Part shown: positions 45,900-58,278 of the stretch, piece after piece
Layout of the letters: every line of letters starts with the position of its first letter
Position numbering within the stretch: the first letter of the stretch is position 1
From: Zantedeschia hybrid cultivar
Taxonomy: Eukaryota; Streptophyta; Magnoliopsida; Alismatales; Araceae
Direction of reading: 5' to 3'
Assembly: GCA_030544215.1 (NCBI GenBank)
Contig: JARZZO010000016.1
Location: 54,601,501-54,665,500, forward strand
Length of the DNA: 64,000 bases
Notes under the pieces: model-generated
Told to the model about the DNA's origin: nothing
Seen by the model: only the letters and a program-made list of their open reading frames with translations
Database searches by the model: none
Made by a program: the position numbers and the translations under genes

Positions 45900-48800
45900 A
45901 AATCTATATCTACCAATGATCCAACTTTGCTAGAGTTACTTTAAAAAGATAGTATCATTAAAAGAAGCCTAACAATAATTAATGCGCTATGGACAAAAAA
46001 CAAGAAAAAACATGCAAGGAGTCACTTCAAATTTTCACCACATCTACTCTACACCTTTAAAGACATCTACTCCACACCTTTAAAGACATCTACTCTAACT
46101 GATCATTCCCAATAGATAGAATGATTATGACTGATCGTGATCTGGTGATACATCGAGTCAAGTGTACCAACTCAAAGTGGTTCAAATTAGAATTAACTTA
46201 ATTCTAAGAATAAGAGGTCTTAGTCTTCTCCTATTCTCCAATCAAAGTACAGTGAGACATCTGCACATCCAATGCAAAGAATTTTTTGGGTTCTCTTCTG
46301 ATTTGTCCGAGTCTGAAGCAATTAGAATAGTCTCTAATATGTTCCGGTCTCAATTAAACATGTCATAATTTTCCGTGTCTTTTACAGCAACATTATTCCA
46401 TCACGGCTACCACCTGCCACAATGGTCCAACAATAATAGTGGCAACGGAGCATCTCATTTACCACAACAAACAGAACAGAGAGAAAACACACACACACAG
46501 AGTTTAAATCTTTCACAAGTTTGGCAATGACCTCCCACACAGAAAGATCTAATTATGCAGGGTTTGAAAGGAGATCCTTGCTCAGCTCACACTTACCAAG
46601 TTGCATCACAAATTCACAATTGGCTGTAAGGCAGTGCAACCAAGGATAAGTTGAATGAGGACAATAAATGTAAGAGTAAGATTCGAATATGGAGTACATG
46701 TAGTCCCTATGGACAAAGAGGGAGTTAAATTAATGTTAAGTTATGCTAGATCTTACATATTAGAAGTTGCTTCTGAGAAGAGGTCAGTCTAGAAATAAGC
46801 TTCTTCCTAGAGCATTTTTCAACTAGACTGAAGAAGACAAACTATTTAAGGCTGAGTTTGGGGTAGCTTCCATTTGGAAGGACTTTTGCACTTTCATAGT
46901 TATTTTTTGTGGAAGTCATTGGATCCTAGAAGCCGTTTATGTAGTATTTTACTTGTATTTTAGATTCCAACCAAAACCTACAAGGTGGAGTATTCAAGAT
47001 TGAAGAAAAAATAAGATTGTTATGAAAGAGTTGACGTCTGTAACAAACTAAAATTAATTATAACATCTCACCCTCGACTCATTCTATGTGAAAAGTGAAA
47101 GTCAAGAGCGGCTTTCAAGTAGAAGTTTTGCCAAACACGTCTTAAAAGATGTTTAGAAATAGCTTTTAGATGCAAGAATAATAAAAATTTTAAAAAGACA
47201 ACAACCTTTCCAGAATATCTGTTTATTATATGAAAAACAAGGTTTCCATAGTTAGTTCCACATGATAGCTGATCAGAAGGCTGGCAACCACTCTTTGGGG
47301 GGTTGTGATTCTTAATGCTTTTTCATACTTCTATTCTTTTGACTAATTTCACATTTTTTGGGAAGACGAGAAAATGTCAGTTGGAAAATTATTCACATAT
47401 TCTTGAATTATTCCCTAGTTCACTGGATTTTGTTCCCTGATCCCTCCCTATGGAATAGTAGAATCCAAGGAGAGAAAAATCCCTATGGGAGAATATAATC
47501 CAAGAAAAAAAAATTACGAACATGTGTTTTTCGTTTATTAAAAGTTGTTTCTCTGATTTTTTATATTTTTTATCTTCCACAGAAATTAGTCTCTCGTTTC
47601 TATTTCTCCGAGAATTTTGAGAATCTAAAACTCCCTTCGTTAAGAGGCCTAAGGTTGTAAATTAGAGAACTTAGGTCAGGGTCAATTTGAGCCAAGTGTA
47701 TAATTGAAACCTTTACTCAATAGTAGTGGGGATCAAGTGACCAAGAATTAACAGTTAAAAAAAAAAAGAATTAGCTGGTTTCAGCCCATCCTTTGGGTAC
47801 CCAGGCTGGATTAGATGAACAAGCAAGGTCCAACCAAATTTCTGTCAGTTTGAAACTTATTTGGAAAGAACCAACATAAGTATTACCCAATCCAAATTGA
47901 GCTTTGAAATTTTATTTACATAAAAACATCCCAAGAATATGATTATAATATGATGAATACCCTCTTTAAATAGATAAAAAAACATCATAATTATCCTTTT
48001 TTATGTCACCCAAGTTGTATGTATAAAATGTGCTATATATACACTAGGATATTCCTGACCTCATAGAGGCTAATCGTGATAGCTTTTCCTCTTTGATGAG
48101 TGTTCATAACATTATAATTTGAAGATATATTTTTAAGTGAACAAGATTTCCCCAAGAGTATTTACATAAAAATTATATCCAAATTTACACTTAGGTCTCT
48201 TATAAGCTTGAATAGTCCAAGCTCCGATAATATCAGCAGATTACGGAAAATTTGCAAAAAAAATAAAAAATAAAATAAAATAACATTGATGAGGTGGATT
48301 TTTTATTTTCAATCTTGTCAACCCTCTACTTTCATAGATTGGCGGCTGTAGATCAAGGCTCAAGTGACATAGATTGAGCTCGATCAGACACATCCTATGG
48401 CCGTAATGAAACCAAACTCTTCAAATCTTAACCCGGATAGTTAGATTTGGTTTGAAGTGGTTCCATTTAGTGAAGTTAATGTAACATCATCCTCGTACGT
48501 TAATTTCTTTTTCTTTTTTCAATTCTTGGGCTTAATTAGCTGACAATATATCTCCTTCTTCAAGTGCCCATAAGGAGAACAGCATGATACCAATGTGTAA
48601 ACTATGAAGCTGCCTACTTTTATAATATAAAGATGAGACGAGATTCTTTGCACCTTATACTCTGTGTGCAGTCTCAATGGCCTTTCATTTCACATGGACT
48701 AAGTATTTCATTTATTTTACTTCATTAAATGGCAGATTTATCTCAGATCCATGCAAGTGAAGATATATTAAGAGATGAGTAGTACTTGGTGCACACCCTC

Positions 48801-49380
48801 GCACGCTATAACATTACTTATCTCCGGTCTATAAGATTACTTCCTCAGATGATTAAGTGGATCTGAATTTTTTGCCTAATTAGGTAAAATTATCGACTAA
48901 TTCAGAATTATCTCCAACTTTGGAGGATCTCTTAAACTTTACCTCTGGTCACTTGTAAATGTTTGTACCGATTTTTTTTTAAAGATACTTGATACATCAA
49001 TGTAATGATGGCCCATGCCTTTGGTGTCCCAACAGTTGAGGGCAACAACAAGGACAAGAATAGAATAGTAACAAGAGTAAAGAATGAAGAATAATTGGGG
49101 AGGAAGGGGGGAAGGTGCAGTGGATGCGTCCCTCACCTTTTGTCCCCTTGGAATTAGGCATGAGATCCTGGTGTGTGGACAAACTAACCTGATAAAGCTC
49201 CATTAGACACGTAGAAAGGGTAATATAGTGCCCATAATATTGTATCCTGATAGTAGTGGAGATGGATTATTGGCTCAACAAGAACATATCCTAGACAAAT
49301 GACAAACTCCACAGGGACAAAGTAATATCTCATACGTTTCCGACTTAATAACTATAGATTTGAAAAGCTATTAAATCCTT
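45900..49380. other. Non-coding body of the CACTA element
   Basis: AT-rich with no gene. TAAAGACATCTACTC is tandemly repeated at 46056-46092. Segment 46855-47145, between GAGTTTGGGGTAGCTTCC and GCCAAACACGTCTTA, looks like an old MITE. The rest is featureless. Confidence 0.45.
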
Positions 49381-49389
49381 CTCATCGGA

Positions 49390-49800
49390 GAAAAATTACC
49401 TGAAGGTGGCAACGGCGGTCAAAGCAGGGAAGTAGAACCCGGCGGTGTGGACGGGAGCCGCAGACGGTGGCAGGTTGAGCGACCGGGAGGCCCTTACCAG
49501 TGGCAGGAAGGGGGGAGGCAGCGGGCCGAGCGGGGGGAGGGGGCCGGCGACAGGAGCGGGGGAGGAAGGCAGCACGCAGTCACAGTGGATGCCGGCGGGG
49601 AGAGGATGGGGAGGGGAGCGGAGGTTGGCGCGTGGTCACAGCGGATGCCGGCGGGGAGAGGATGGGTAGGGGAGCGAAGGCCGGCGATCACAACGGAAGC
49701 CGGTGAGGTGAGAGGGGGGCGCGACGGCGGGGAGAGAGCACGGCGGTGGTTAGGGCGTCGGAGGGGGGAAAGAGGGATGCAGGAAAAAGAGGGCTCGGGG
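49390..49800 (+). repeat. GC-rich minisatellite near the CACTA right end
   Basis: Units such as GATGCCGGCGGGGAGAGGAT recur at 49586, 49642 and, degenerate, to about 49700. The purine-rich strand gives long Gly/Arg frames in several phases and Pro/Ser frames opposite, with no domain. It may be the transposon promoter region. Confidence 0.65.
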
Positions 49801-49825
49801 TGGGGTTGGAGTAAGAATTTTTGTC

Positions 49826-50147
49826 TACGGCTATAACTTTAGCCGTTGACAAAAAACAGGTATGTCAACGGCTAACGTGTTAGCCGTAGACATTTAATTT
49901 TTTTCATTTAATTTTTTTTCTTTTATTACATATGTCGACGATTTGTTTGAAGCCGTTAACATATATGCTACATATATCAACGGTTAAATTACAACCGCTG
50001 ACATATAATAGGTATATGTCTACGGTTAGCTGAACCGTTGATATATAACACAATTGTAAACGGTTATTTGGTAGCCGTCGACGAATAGTCTTTTTGTCAA
50101 TAGATACCTTTAGCCGTCGACATATACTCGCTGACAAAACCTATCTT
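49826..50147. repeat. Right subterminal repeats of the CACTA element
   Basis: About ten copies of cores like TGTCAACGGCTAACG, AGCCGTTGAC and AACCGCTGACATATAA in both orientations, matching the left cluster. Confidence 0.9.
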
Positions 50148-50157
50148 CCTTGTAGTG

Positions 50158-50160
50158 TCA
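50158..50160. other. Target-site duplication TCA (right) of the CACTA element
   Basis: Matches 38406-38408. Confidence 0.9.
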
Positions 50161-50500
50161 AATCAATTGTTCTTGTGTGGCTATAGAAAAAGGGGTTCAT
50201 AGTTGTCCATGATCTAATGGCCTAGATCATATAAGGCACAATCCAACAACTGTTAACATTTTTTCTAAAATTATTCTTCGTCATTCACTCATATTAATAG
50301 GATTTGTTGTAGTTGGAATTTAATCTCCAATCCGTCGATGGTATTGGTGGCCATATATTTATAAGGTGAATCTTGTAGTCATATATTTATCAGGTGAATC
50401 TATCTCCCCTTTCATGTGAAGGATATAAAAAGACAAAATTTTACTTCCACTTGGCATATAATACTTCGTCAAGGATGCCGCACAGTAAAAAAAGAAAAGG

Positions 50501-50973
50501 TTAGGGGTTTTTGCAAACAACCCTTTAAGGAATGCCATATTTGTAGATAATCCTATATGATTCATATTTGTATATAACCCCCTTAATTATGGCGTTATTT
50601 GTACATAACCTCTTCAACTACATAAGTTTACTTTGAATTTTAATTAAATAAAAATATTATTACTCACATAGAAAATGTGAAAGCTATTTAATGAAAATAC
50701 TAATAATATTTTCAATTAGAAAATATATATATCTCATAAGAAAAATCACATAAACATCTACTCATAAGCTTGTTGTATCTATTTAACATAAAAAAGATTA
50801 TTTCTATTTTTATGTAAAGCAAAAACATTTTAACTCAAATGAAATTCAAAACAAATCACATAGTTAAGTGGATTATATGCAAATATCATCAAAGAGTTAT
50901 ATGCAAATATGAATCATGTAGGGGGTTATATACAAATATGTCATCATTTAGGGGGTCATTGGTGCAATAGCCA
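50501..50973. mobile_element. Inverted-repeat MITE, about 470 bp
   Basis: The left arm has CATATTTGTAGATAATCC and GATTCATATTTGTATATAAC. The inverse of the right arm has GATTCATATTTGCATATAAC preceded by ATATTTGTATATAACCCCCT. Arms are about 120 bp with roughly 80% similarity. Its outer ends and duplication are not clear. No coding capacity. Confidence 0.7.
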
Positions 50974-51064
50974 CACACCACAAAAGTACTATAACAGGGT
51001 GTAATGTATAAAAGCCAAAAGGTTACTAGATAGACTTGTTATATTGTCTGGCCGTGTTTTTATT

Positions 51065-51190
51065 TCGGGTTAATTTCTATCAACCCTCTTTACATGTAAA
51101 ATATCATAAATATCTATCTTATTTACACAATATCATATGTACCCTCTTTATAACCATATAGTATCAAAATTGCCACTAAGGTTAATGTCC
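51065..51190. repeat. Dispersed repeat shared (inverted) with 59095-59200
   Basis: CCTCTTTACATGTAAAATATCATA and neighbours are inverse to TATGATATTTTACATGTAAG near 59155-59175. Both copies lie next to GA-rich sequence with CAACTTCAAAGAGAGAGA (51509 and 58997), so a larger repeat family is likely. Confidence 0.6.
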
Positions 51191-51541
51191 TTTTACTATG
51201 GTTAGAATATACCGAGAATATTTTCTATAGCTATTAAAAGATAATTGTCAAACTAATAGGTAGAAAAAATGATTAAATTATCTCCTCTCCCAGATAGAGG
51301 TGGGCCCACCACCTCCATGGCCACCAGAGAAAGAGGGGGAGCACTATTTCTAGAGAGAGAGAGATGCGAGCTACAAGCACTAGAGATGAACACTGGGTCC
51401 TATGGTCGGGCAAGGCGGTCATTTAGGTACGCCGCCATCTGGGGTCTTCACATAATTGTCGTCTGCCCCGTCAAGGCCCTCTACGTAGGTGTCCCCCACC
51501 GGCGAGTCAACTTCAAAGAGAGAGAGAGAGAGAGAGAGAGG

Positions 51542-52150
51542 ATGCCTACTCTCCGCTCCCTATGCTTCTCCCCAACCCAATGCCACCCCCAAGAGCCTAA
51601 CTATCCAACCTCCCCTCCGCCAAGCCCACTGCCACTGCCACGCCACCCTTCACCACTATCACCACCACACACCTCCCCTAGAGTAGCACCGCCACCCCCA
51701 ACCCCCTGCTCCCCCTTCTCGGCCTCCCCACCCAAGTCAAGAAGAAGATCCTCTACTTGGAGATCATGGGCGTCGACGCCAACCGTGCCCTCGCACTTAA
51801 CCCCTCCCTACGTGCTGCCCCTCTCTCCTCTCTCTACGTCGTCATCTCCTACCTCCTCTCCAAGGGCATCCACAACAAGGACTTCGCCTGCATCTTCGGC
51901 ATGTGCCCCGACGCACTCACCACCGACGTCCACGCCGAACTCACCCCCGTCTTTCACTTCCTCACCCATGACCTCGCTGTTCCCCCAACCCATTTCTGCC
52001 GCTTCGTCAACAAGTGCCCTCACTGCTCATGTGCAGCATCTGCAGCCAGCTCTGCCCTGCGCTGCTCTTCCTCCAATGCCTAAATGTACATGACACCGCC
52101 GCGCTCGCATACCATTACCCTATGCTATTGGAGTCAAGTGTGGAGCTATT
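51542..52150 (+). pseudogene. mTERF-family gene copy, frameshifted
   Basis: The GC-rich segment encodes KKKILYLEIMGVDANRALAL, then LLSKGIHNKDFACIFGMCP and ELTPVFHFLTHDLAVPPTHF, the helical repeats of plant mitochondrial/plastid transcription termination factor (mTERF) proteins, which bind organellar nucleic acid. The ATG at 51542 begins MPTLRSLCFSPTQCHPQEPN and a Pro/Ser-rich stretch that could be a transit peptide, but in a different frame from the mTERF region, so a frameshift lies near 51720. A second shift near 52030 moves the sequence to LLMCSICSQLCPALLFLQCL and ALAYHYPMLLESSVE. Homology fades by about 52150, well short of a full mTERF. I infer a truncated pseudogene. Confidence 0.75.
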
Positions 52151-53344
52151 ACGCCCCTCATCCGGTTCAATCTTTCAGACTCACTTCGGATTAAAATTAC
52201 GCAACTACGAATTCAAATAGCATACAAATCCAACATGAATGATAAGAGACAAATAACCAAAGTAATAAACATGTTGTTTACTATCAAAATAATTCAATAT
52301 AATCTCTATTGCCAATACCATCATTCCACAAATATATAACATTAATACCAGCATAATAAAGTACATCAAATATCCATATGAAATAAAATCACCCAACTTA
52401 CTAAAGAAATAAAAAAGTACATATCTCTCTCTATCCCTACTACATCCATCTACTTAAACAAATAAAGAAATCTACCTAGAAAAATAACGTAAGTCTTTGA
52501 ATCCAAAGATTCCCACCGATGAAGAGTCTAACTTCTCCTCCTCATGAGACTCTGAAAATGTTAATAGGATTTATGAGGACAATCACTCAGTAAGAAATGA
52601 GACTTACCAAATGCTAAATAATATAATAGTTGAAAAATGATAATAACTAGTTATCATATTTCTTATGCATATATCTCAAATAAGAATAATACAAAAAAAT
52701 GGTCGCATATAATTATCAAATAACATATGTTTTCTAATAGTATGATCAAATCGAATAACATATGACTTACTTAGCATGTAGGACAAATCAAATTCACATA
52801 TGACTTATTAAATCTACTAGCCATGTAATGAACATATTACATATCAAACTGAGTTTATCACATATCATATAATGAATGGTATGGCATAGTAGTCTAACAT
52901 ATCTGATCATATTCTAGCATATGAACGAATATAGATATTAATCATATAACAAATTCAAACGAATTAGGTGAACAATGTGCATATAAAATTTCAAACAATA
53001 AGTTGAGTTCAATGAGACATAATAGAGCATGAATTTATGATTTTATGCCAATCAAATCATATCAAATATATCGTATCAGATTGTTAATAGACATGCGCCC
53101 AAATCACATCATAAGGAGTCGAACGAACAAATATCAAAGCATCTAGACAAATGATGCAAAGGTCTTAGTCTTGCGCAAAGTCGGGGAGTCTAAGTTCCAC
53201 CACACAACCATACAAATGGCAAATAGATTTCAAGAAGTGGCCCCCATGAATTCAAGAGGTGGATCCCGCTCAGCATAGCACTTTGTTCCATATGGCACAT
53301 TGTACCTACCACCTGACTGATATTGGATAATTTGTGCATATATG
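52151..53344. other. Intergenic DNA
   Basis: AT-rich. No gene or defined element seen. Confidence 0.5.
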
Positions 53345-54871
53345 TTGAGATTATTGAGTAATCTGTGTCTATATGTTATTCCCATATTTTGGTGATAACA
53401 AATAATGAAAATGCTCGAATAAACACCAATTACATTTACTTGATAGTTGAATTGAAATGAAATTTTATACTGTCAGTTGTTCAGTTCTAGACTTAGCCGA
53501 TTAACAGTTTGAGTTCTATGATCCTGTGATTTTAGATTTAACGGATAAATTAAGTATCTCTTGCTAATCGATTAACCGATTTGTTTCAAGTATTGTATAA
53601 GATTAATTGATTTGCCTCTTATTTAATTCATGTTGACTTAGTCACTATGATTAAAGAACTAAAAAGTCTCTTATCGATTAACGGTATCAAGTCTCATTCG
53701 ATTACTACTAAGTTCTTCACCTCGAATCTAGTCTAAGTTTAACTTCAATTAACATTTAAGTGACAATTCGATTATCTTTATAACGTTAATCGAAACTCAA
53801 CTTAGAGTCGTGGTTTGTACCTTGATCGAAATAACGTTTTATGTTTCATTTTGATTAATGTTTTAGAATATCTTTCGATTACTAATATAACGCTAATCGA
53901 AGTTTCACTTTCGGACTTCACTTCGAGTAACACTGTAAATTTCACTTTGATTAATGATGTATCTTATTATGTGTGAACTTAAGTGTCGTTTCAATTATTG
54001 ATCATAAGTCTCATTGCGATTACTGAACAAATTGCGATTTCGATTAGTGAGAGAATTCACTCAAGTTTCACCGTATTGATTAAGACTTCATTTAAAGTTT
54101 TAATCCTCACTTGGATTACTGTCAAAATAATTAATCAATTAGCTCTAACAATTGAACAATCGATTATCGCGTTTACACTTCGATTTTTATTATCGATAAA
54201 TCAATTAGCTTATTTTGACCAACACTATGATTACTAGTTAAATCAATTAATGTTACAACTTCTTACTCTGATTATTGTTATATCATTTAATCGATTGTTT
54301 CTTATATTCAGAGCATCTCTTATTATCTTGGATTAATCGATTTTATGTGTTTAGTTTAATCAATTCTGAGACTCGAATTGAACTTCGGTTTACTTTATAA
54401 TCTCAAATCGATTAACCATTACATATACAACTTCAATTAAACCACTTTGAGTGAAGTACCAATGACTTAACTTAGCATCTAATCGATTTGCTTAAATGAC
54501 TACTGTTTAAATTGAAAAGGCTCTCTATGTACTTTTTCTCTGGCAAATCTCGTGATCTGTCAGAGCAGATCTTTGACAGTACCTTCTGTTGAGCAGTGTG
54601 CAAACGATTTTTTTGTTATGTACCGTCCATATGAGAGGATGTCTATATTTAATTCTTAACATCTTTTCTGAGAGGATGTCCCGATCAGCCAGAGGCAAAG
54701 AAGAGGAACCCAACATCACCCGCTCCCATACATCGCGATCAAACTCATCATCTCGCAGAGCATGGGAGCTTAAGGTAATGCTCCTGGCAATCACCCAACC
54801 ATTTTTATTTCCTTCACCTCAGTGTATGGCCCCAGTTGTACGCTGAGCAGAGGAAGGAAGGAGAGAGAAGG
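53345..54871. repeat. Probable old LTR, left part, with TCGATTA motif cluster
   Basis: A TG-start (TGTTGAGATTATTGAGTAAT) and GGTGATAACAAATAATGAAA resemble plant copia LTR beginnings. From about 53570 to 54490 the motif TCGATTA or its inverse TAATCGA, with variants, occurs more than 20 times at irregular spacing. The sequence seems to resume after the solo LTR at 56450. LTR identity is inferred; no partner LTR is in the window. Confidence 0.4.
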
Positions 54872-56449
54872 TGTTAGGAATCGATGATGCGCAATGGAAA
54901 ATAAAACGATTCCTCGTATCAATTGTTGGGATCGTAAAACGGACAAAATAAAATTTAATGGGAAGAACCGTTCTTCACCTTTGCGGGATTTCGAATCTCC
55001 TGTGGATTCAACCGTTTCGGTAATCGCGCACGCGTACGATCTCTAGAGGTATCCACACGAGTTCCCGACGCAGACGTGATTTCCTCCTTGACTTGAGTAC
55101 TTCGACCCGATCTCAAATCCACCATGCAGTTGAGAAGAGAGAGGGATCTTCTTCAAGAGAGAGAGAGGAGAGAGAAAATCTCTAGGCTTGTGGTGTCTTG
55201 TACGTATGCCAACTACCCCCACCCCTTGGCCTCCTTTTATAAGAAATAAAGATAAGCACAAGGTTTAATTCTCATGATTATCTAAGAGCTTAGCCTTAGA
55301 TAATTCTTTATTTAAATATTCATGTTTATCTTGCGGCTTTTCACAAAAATCCAGATAACTATAATATTTAACATCTCTCACCGTCTTACGAGGACTCTTA
55401 TGTGTGTGACTCTCCAGGCCCATAAATCAATCTGATTTTAGGCCTACAAAATTTAGAATTAATTTTAAAGTTTATTATTTATTAATTATTATTTAAACAT
55501 CATATATTAAATAATTAATTCAATAAATAAGTGGTTTATCATCCGATGATTAATCCACTTGACCTTCTAATCATGAACGGCACCAAACACTACCTCATGA
55601 TCCCAAAAAATATAAGGGATATTGTTCCCTTTATTTGAACATTTCCGTCTGTAAATACCGCACATATAAAATCCTTCATTCATCCAATATCCTAATAACG
55701 CAAGGGTATGGTTTTACAGTCAAACCCTTTATCGCATTATTTAGATGGATTTCAGTACTCAGTTAACTTGTAGAAAGACATCTCTTTCAGTTGACTATGG
55801 CCAGGGATTTCATAGTACACATCCATAGGACATTCTCTCTCCAATCGTATACCAAGAATGAGTGATCCCCTGTTGTTCACTCAATTACCTTTGCAAGCTT
55901 TCTACTGTGTCTTAAAGATTGACTATCGTGGACTTAATGGTTAAAGTCCACAACCCAGAGAATCAAGTCACAATAGTCTACAAGCAAGGTATCATTGGTG
56001 ATTCAGGTCAAAGGACCAATTGCGCTACTACAACGATTAAATTCCCTGGTTGACTATTAGGTATAATGACCATCTAGGAATTCTAATTCGGATTTGACAG
56101 TGAACTCATTCCCTAATGAGCACCCACAAGTTTGTCTTAGTGTCATCACACAAGTGAATGTGAGATCATTCACCCTCATCACATGAGCAGAAATAACCTG
56201 TGTCGATCTTATCAGATATTTAACGTCCAATTCAAATATCCTATGATCGAGAACTGTTTAAGATAAGTGATTAAGAATATTGATCTCACTATCATGATCT
56301 CATCACGATTCAATATCCTTCACACTTGTCTACAGAATTTCATTATGATAGTTAATTTGCGAGAACTATAAATGAAGAAATAATTGTCTTTATTAATGTT
56401 TCGAACTAGAATGTACAATTATTGGCTTTGAGGCCACCTAATTCTATCA
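54872..56449 (-). mobile_element. Solo LTR B of the same copia-type family (1578 bp)
   Basis: On the + strand it starts TGTTAGGAATCGATGATGCG and ends CCTAATTCTATCA. Perfect GAAGG duplications are at 54867-54871 and 56450-56454. It is collinear with solo LTR A throughout; both share GTTCTTCACCTTTGCGGG and GACATCTCTTTCA-like blocks. Minus orientation is inferred from a minus-strand TATAAAAGG near 55236. Confidence 0.92.
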
Positions 56450-56454
56450 GAAGG

Positions 56455-57000
56455 CCACCCTCCGGACGTCCACAGGTTGTATTTGAGTACTCTAGACTAT
56501 AAAAACCTGGTCAGAAGCTTCTGGACAATAGAATCATTCTTGTTTATCTGAAGAATTTCAAATGTTAGATTCAACGGAAAACCTTCATCTAACAAATCCA
56601 GATTTACTATCTAATGGATCCTATTATGTTGTCTAACGGAAAATTCCGAAGATAGTATATATATATATATATGTCCTTCATTTCGAAGCTTAACAGAGGG
56701 CAGTATAACACGAGTGTAGAACACAAGTGTAGATACAGAGAGATTTAAAAGAGAAGAGAAAGTGCTTCACTGAAAAAGAAAAAGGCTTCCATTGATACAT
56801 CTGAAAGGGCCTTCTTCACACTCAAAAAATAGCTTGAGAGACAGAGCTTCAAATTCATCTGTGCACCACTAGCTCTCGGGCCTTCATCAAGATCAAGCTT
56901 TGCATCTTTTATTATATAGCTTTTTAGTCTAGATATATGCTTCTGTGTTATATTGTATATCAGCCTATCAAGAGGCATATTTATTCTCATTTTACATTAC
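56455..57000 (+). repeat. Continuation of the old LTR-like sequence
   Basis: GACTATAAAAACCTGG (about 56497) is a good TATA box, followed by leader-like sequence with a (TA)n run at 56657-56672. I infer it is the right part of the LTR split by solo LTR B. Confidence 0.35.
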
Positions 57001-57007
57001 ATGCATA

Positions 57008-58278
57008 GTAAGAGATCTTATACACGACCCTAAGGTTGCATATATACTCTTTTGGTTTCCTAATACTATCTATATTACATATAGATAGAAATTAAAATAT
57101 GTCTTTTTATACAAAATAGATACTTAAAGAGTCAACATGATCATATACGTGAACATTTTAAACAAAACTGATGCTAACATATTTTTAGATAGAGGAATAT
57201 GTCACATGAATATTCTCAAAATTTTCGGAATAACACATGTATTTTTTAGCAATTAAAATTAATTTCAAGGGCTCAAAAATTAATAAATAAGAAGAAAAAT
57301 GGCAAACATATTCAAAAATTAATCAAACTTGCTAAATATGTCTAATACAACAACGGTATCATATAGACAAAATTTCATATAATTAAGACATCAAAAGAAT
57401 GATTTAGAATATCAAATGACATATAAAGAACTTAAGTCAAATTGGATCAATCGAATAAATAACAGAATAATAAAAAAATAAAATTAAAAAATTATTATAT
57501 TTTACCAGCATGTATAATATATCAAAATTAAAGTGTGATCAAAATTTTACGTCAATTGATCAAGGAACAAAAGAGTTATAACTAATCTAAGTTCAGTTTA
57601 AAAATTAGTCACAGATTCTGAAAATTGTAGCAAAAGAACCTCGTAACCGTAGCTATAGGGTTATGACCCCTTAATCTTTTAAGTAAGAATCACGTCAGGA
57701 ATAATAGACGCATTTTGAATCACGTCAGAAGTATGTGACGTGTTTCAAACACCTTAAAAGACGTCATATCGGGTTGACGTCTTTTGAAAGACGACACCCA
57801 GTAGTGACGTGTTTCAACTCTGTCAGTTCGAACGTAAGAAAATCAAAGTTTTAGGATATAATTCATGAATCTAATGAAAATCAAATATCATAGACTAATA
57901 GAACATGCTTCCAGAAGCATATTTTGACTACTTTGAAAATCAAACGGAATTTTTTATATACATATAAAATATCATTTAATAGGTTTTCATATCATACCTT
58001 TAAAATGTGAAGAATATTCTCTTCTAATGCCTTTCAATCACATTCTAGCACTCCAATCTCGATTTTCTTGTGATCTAAGACTTCACTCACAAGTTGTAAA
58101 CCTCAAAGAACAACAATCCATCCATTAGAATTAATTTCGAAGGAGAACTAAATTAAAATACTTCTCTTTCTCATGAAAAACATCTTGTTCTTATCTCTTA
58201 ACTTGGGGTTGCATGTAAGAGATCTTATACACGACCCTAAGGTTGCATATATACTCTTTTGGTTTCCTAATACTGTCT
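57008..58278 (+). repeat. 64-bp direct repeats bracketing about 1.14 kb
   Basis: 57008-57072 and 58215-58278 are nearly identical (GTAAGAGATCTTATACACGA, then TTGCATATATACTCTTTTGG). The enclosed AT-rich DNA contains GACGTCTTTTGAAAGACG and related ACGTC motifs. No coding sequence. Confidence 0.75.

Larger units (their letters stand above)
38409..50157 (-). mobile_element. CACTA (En/Spm) DNA transposon, complete, 11.7 kb
   Basis: The left end is CACTATAAAGAAAATAGG and the inverse of the right end is CACTACAAGGAAGATAGG. The terminal repeats match at about 25 of 29 positions, with flanking TCA at both sides. Clusters of short subterminal repeats lie at both ends. Two minus-strand genes are present: a TnpD-type transposase, broken, and a second En/Spm-type gene. 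A roughly 5 kb non-coding region upstream of the transposase contains a long foldback and repeated motifs. The element still has both ends but probably cannot make its own transposase. Confidence 0.93.

Noticed and set aside
49447..49836. 129-codon Gly/Arg-rich frame as a gene
   Set aside because: Encoded by minisatellite units with other frames equally open; lies inside the CACTA end region.
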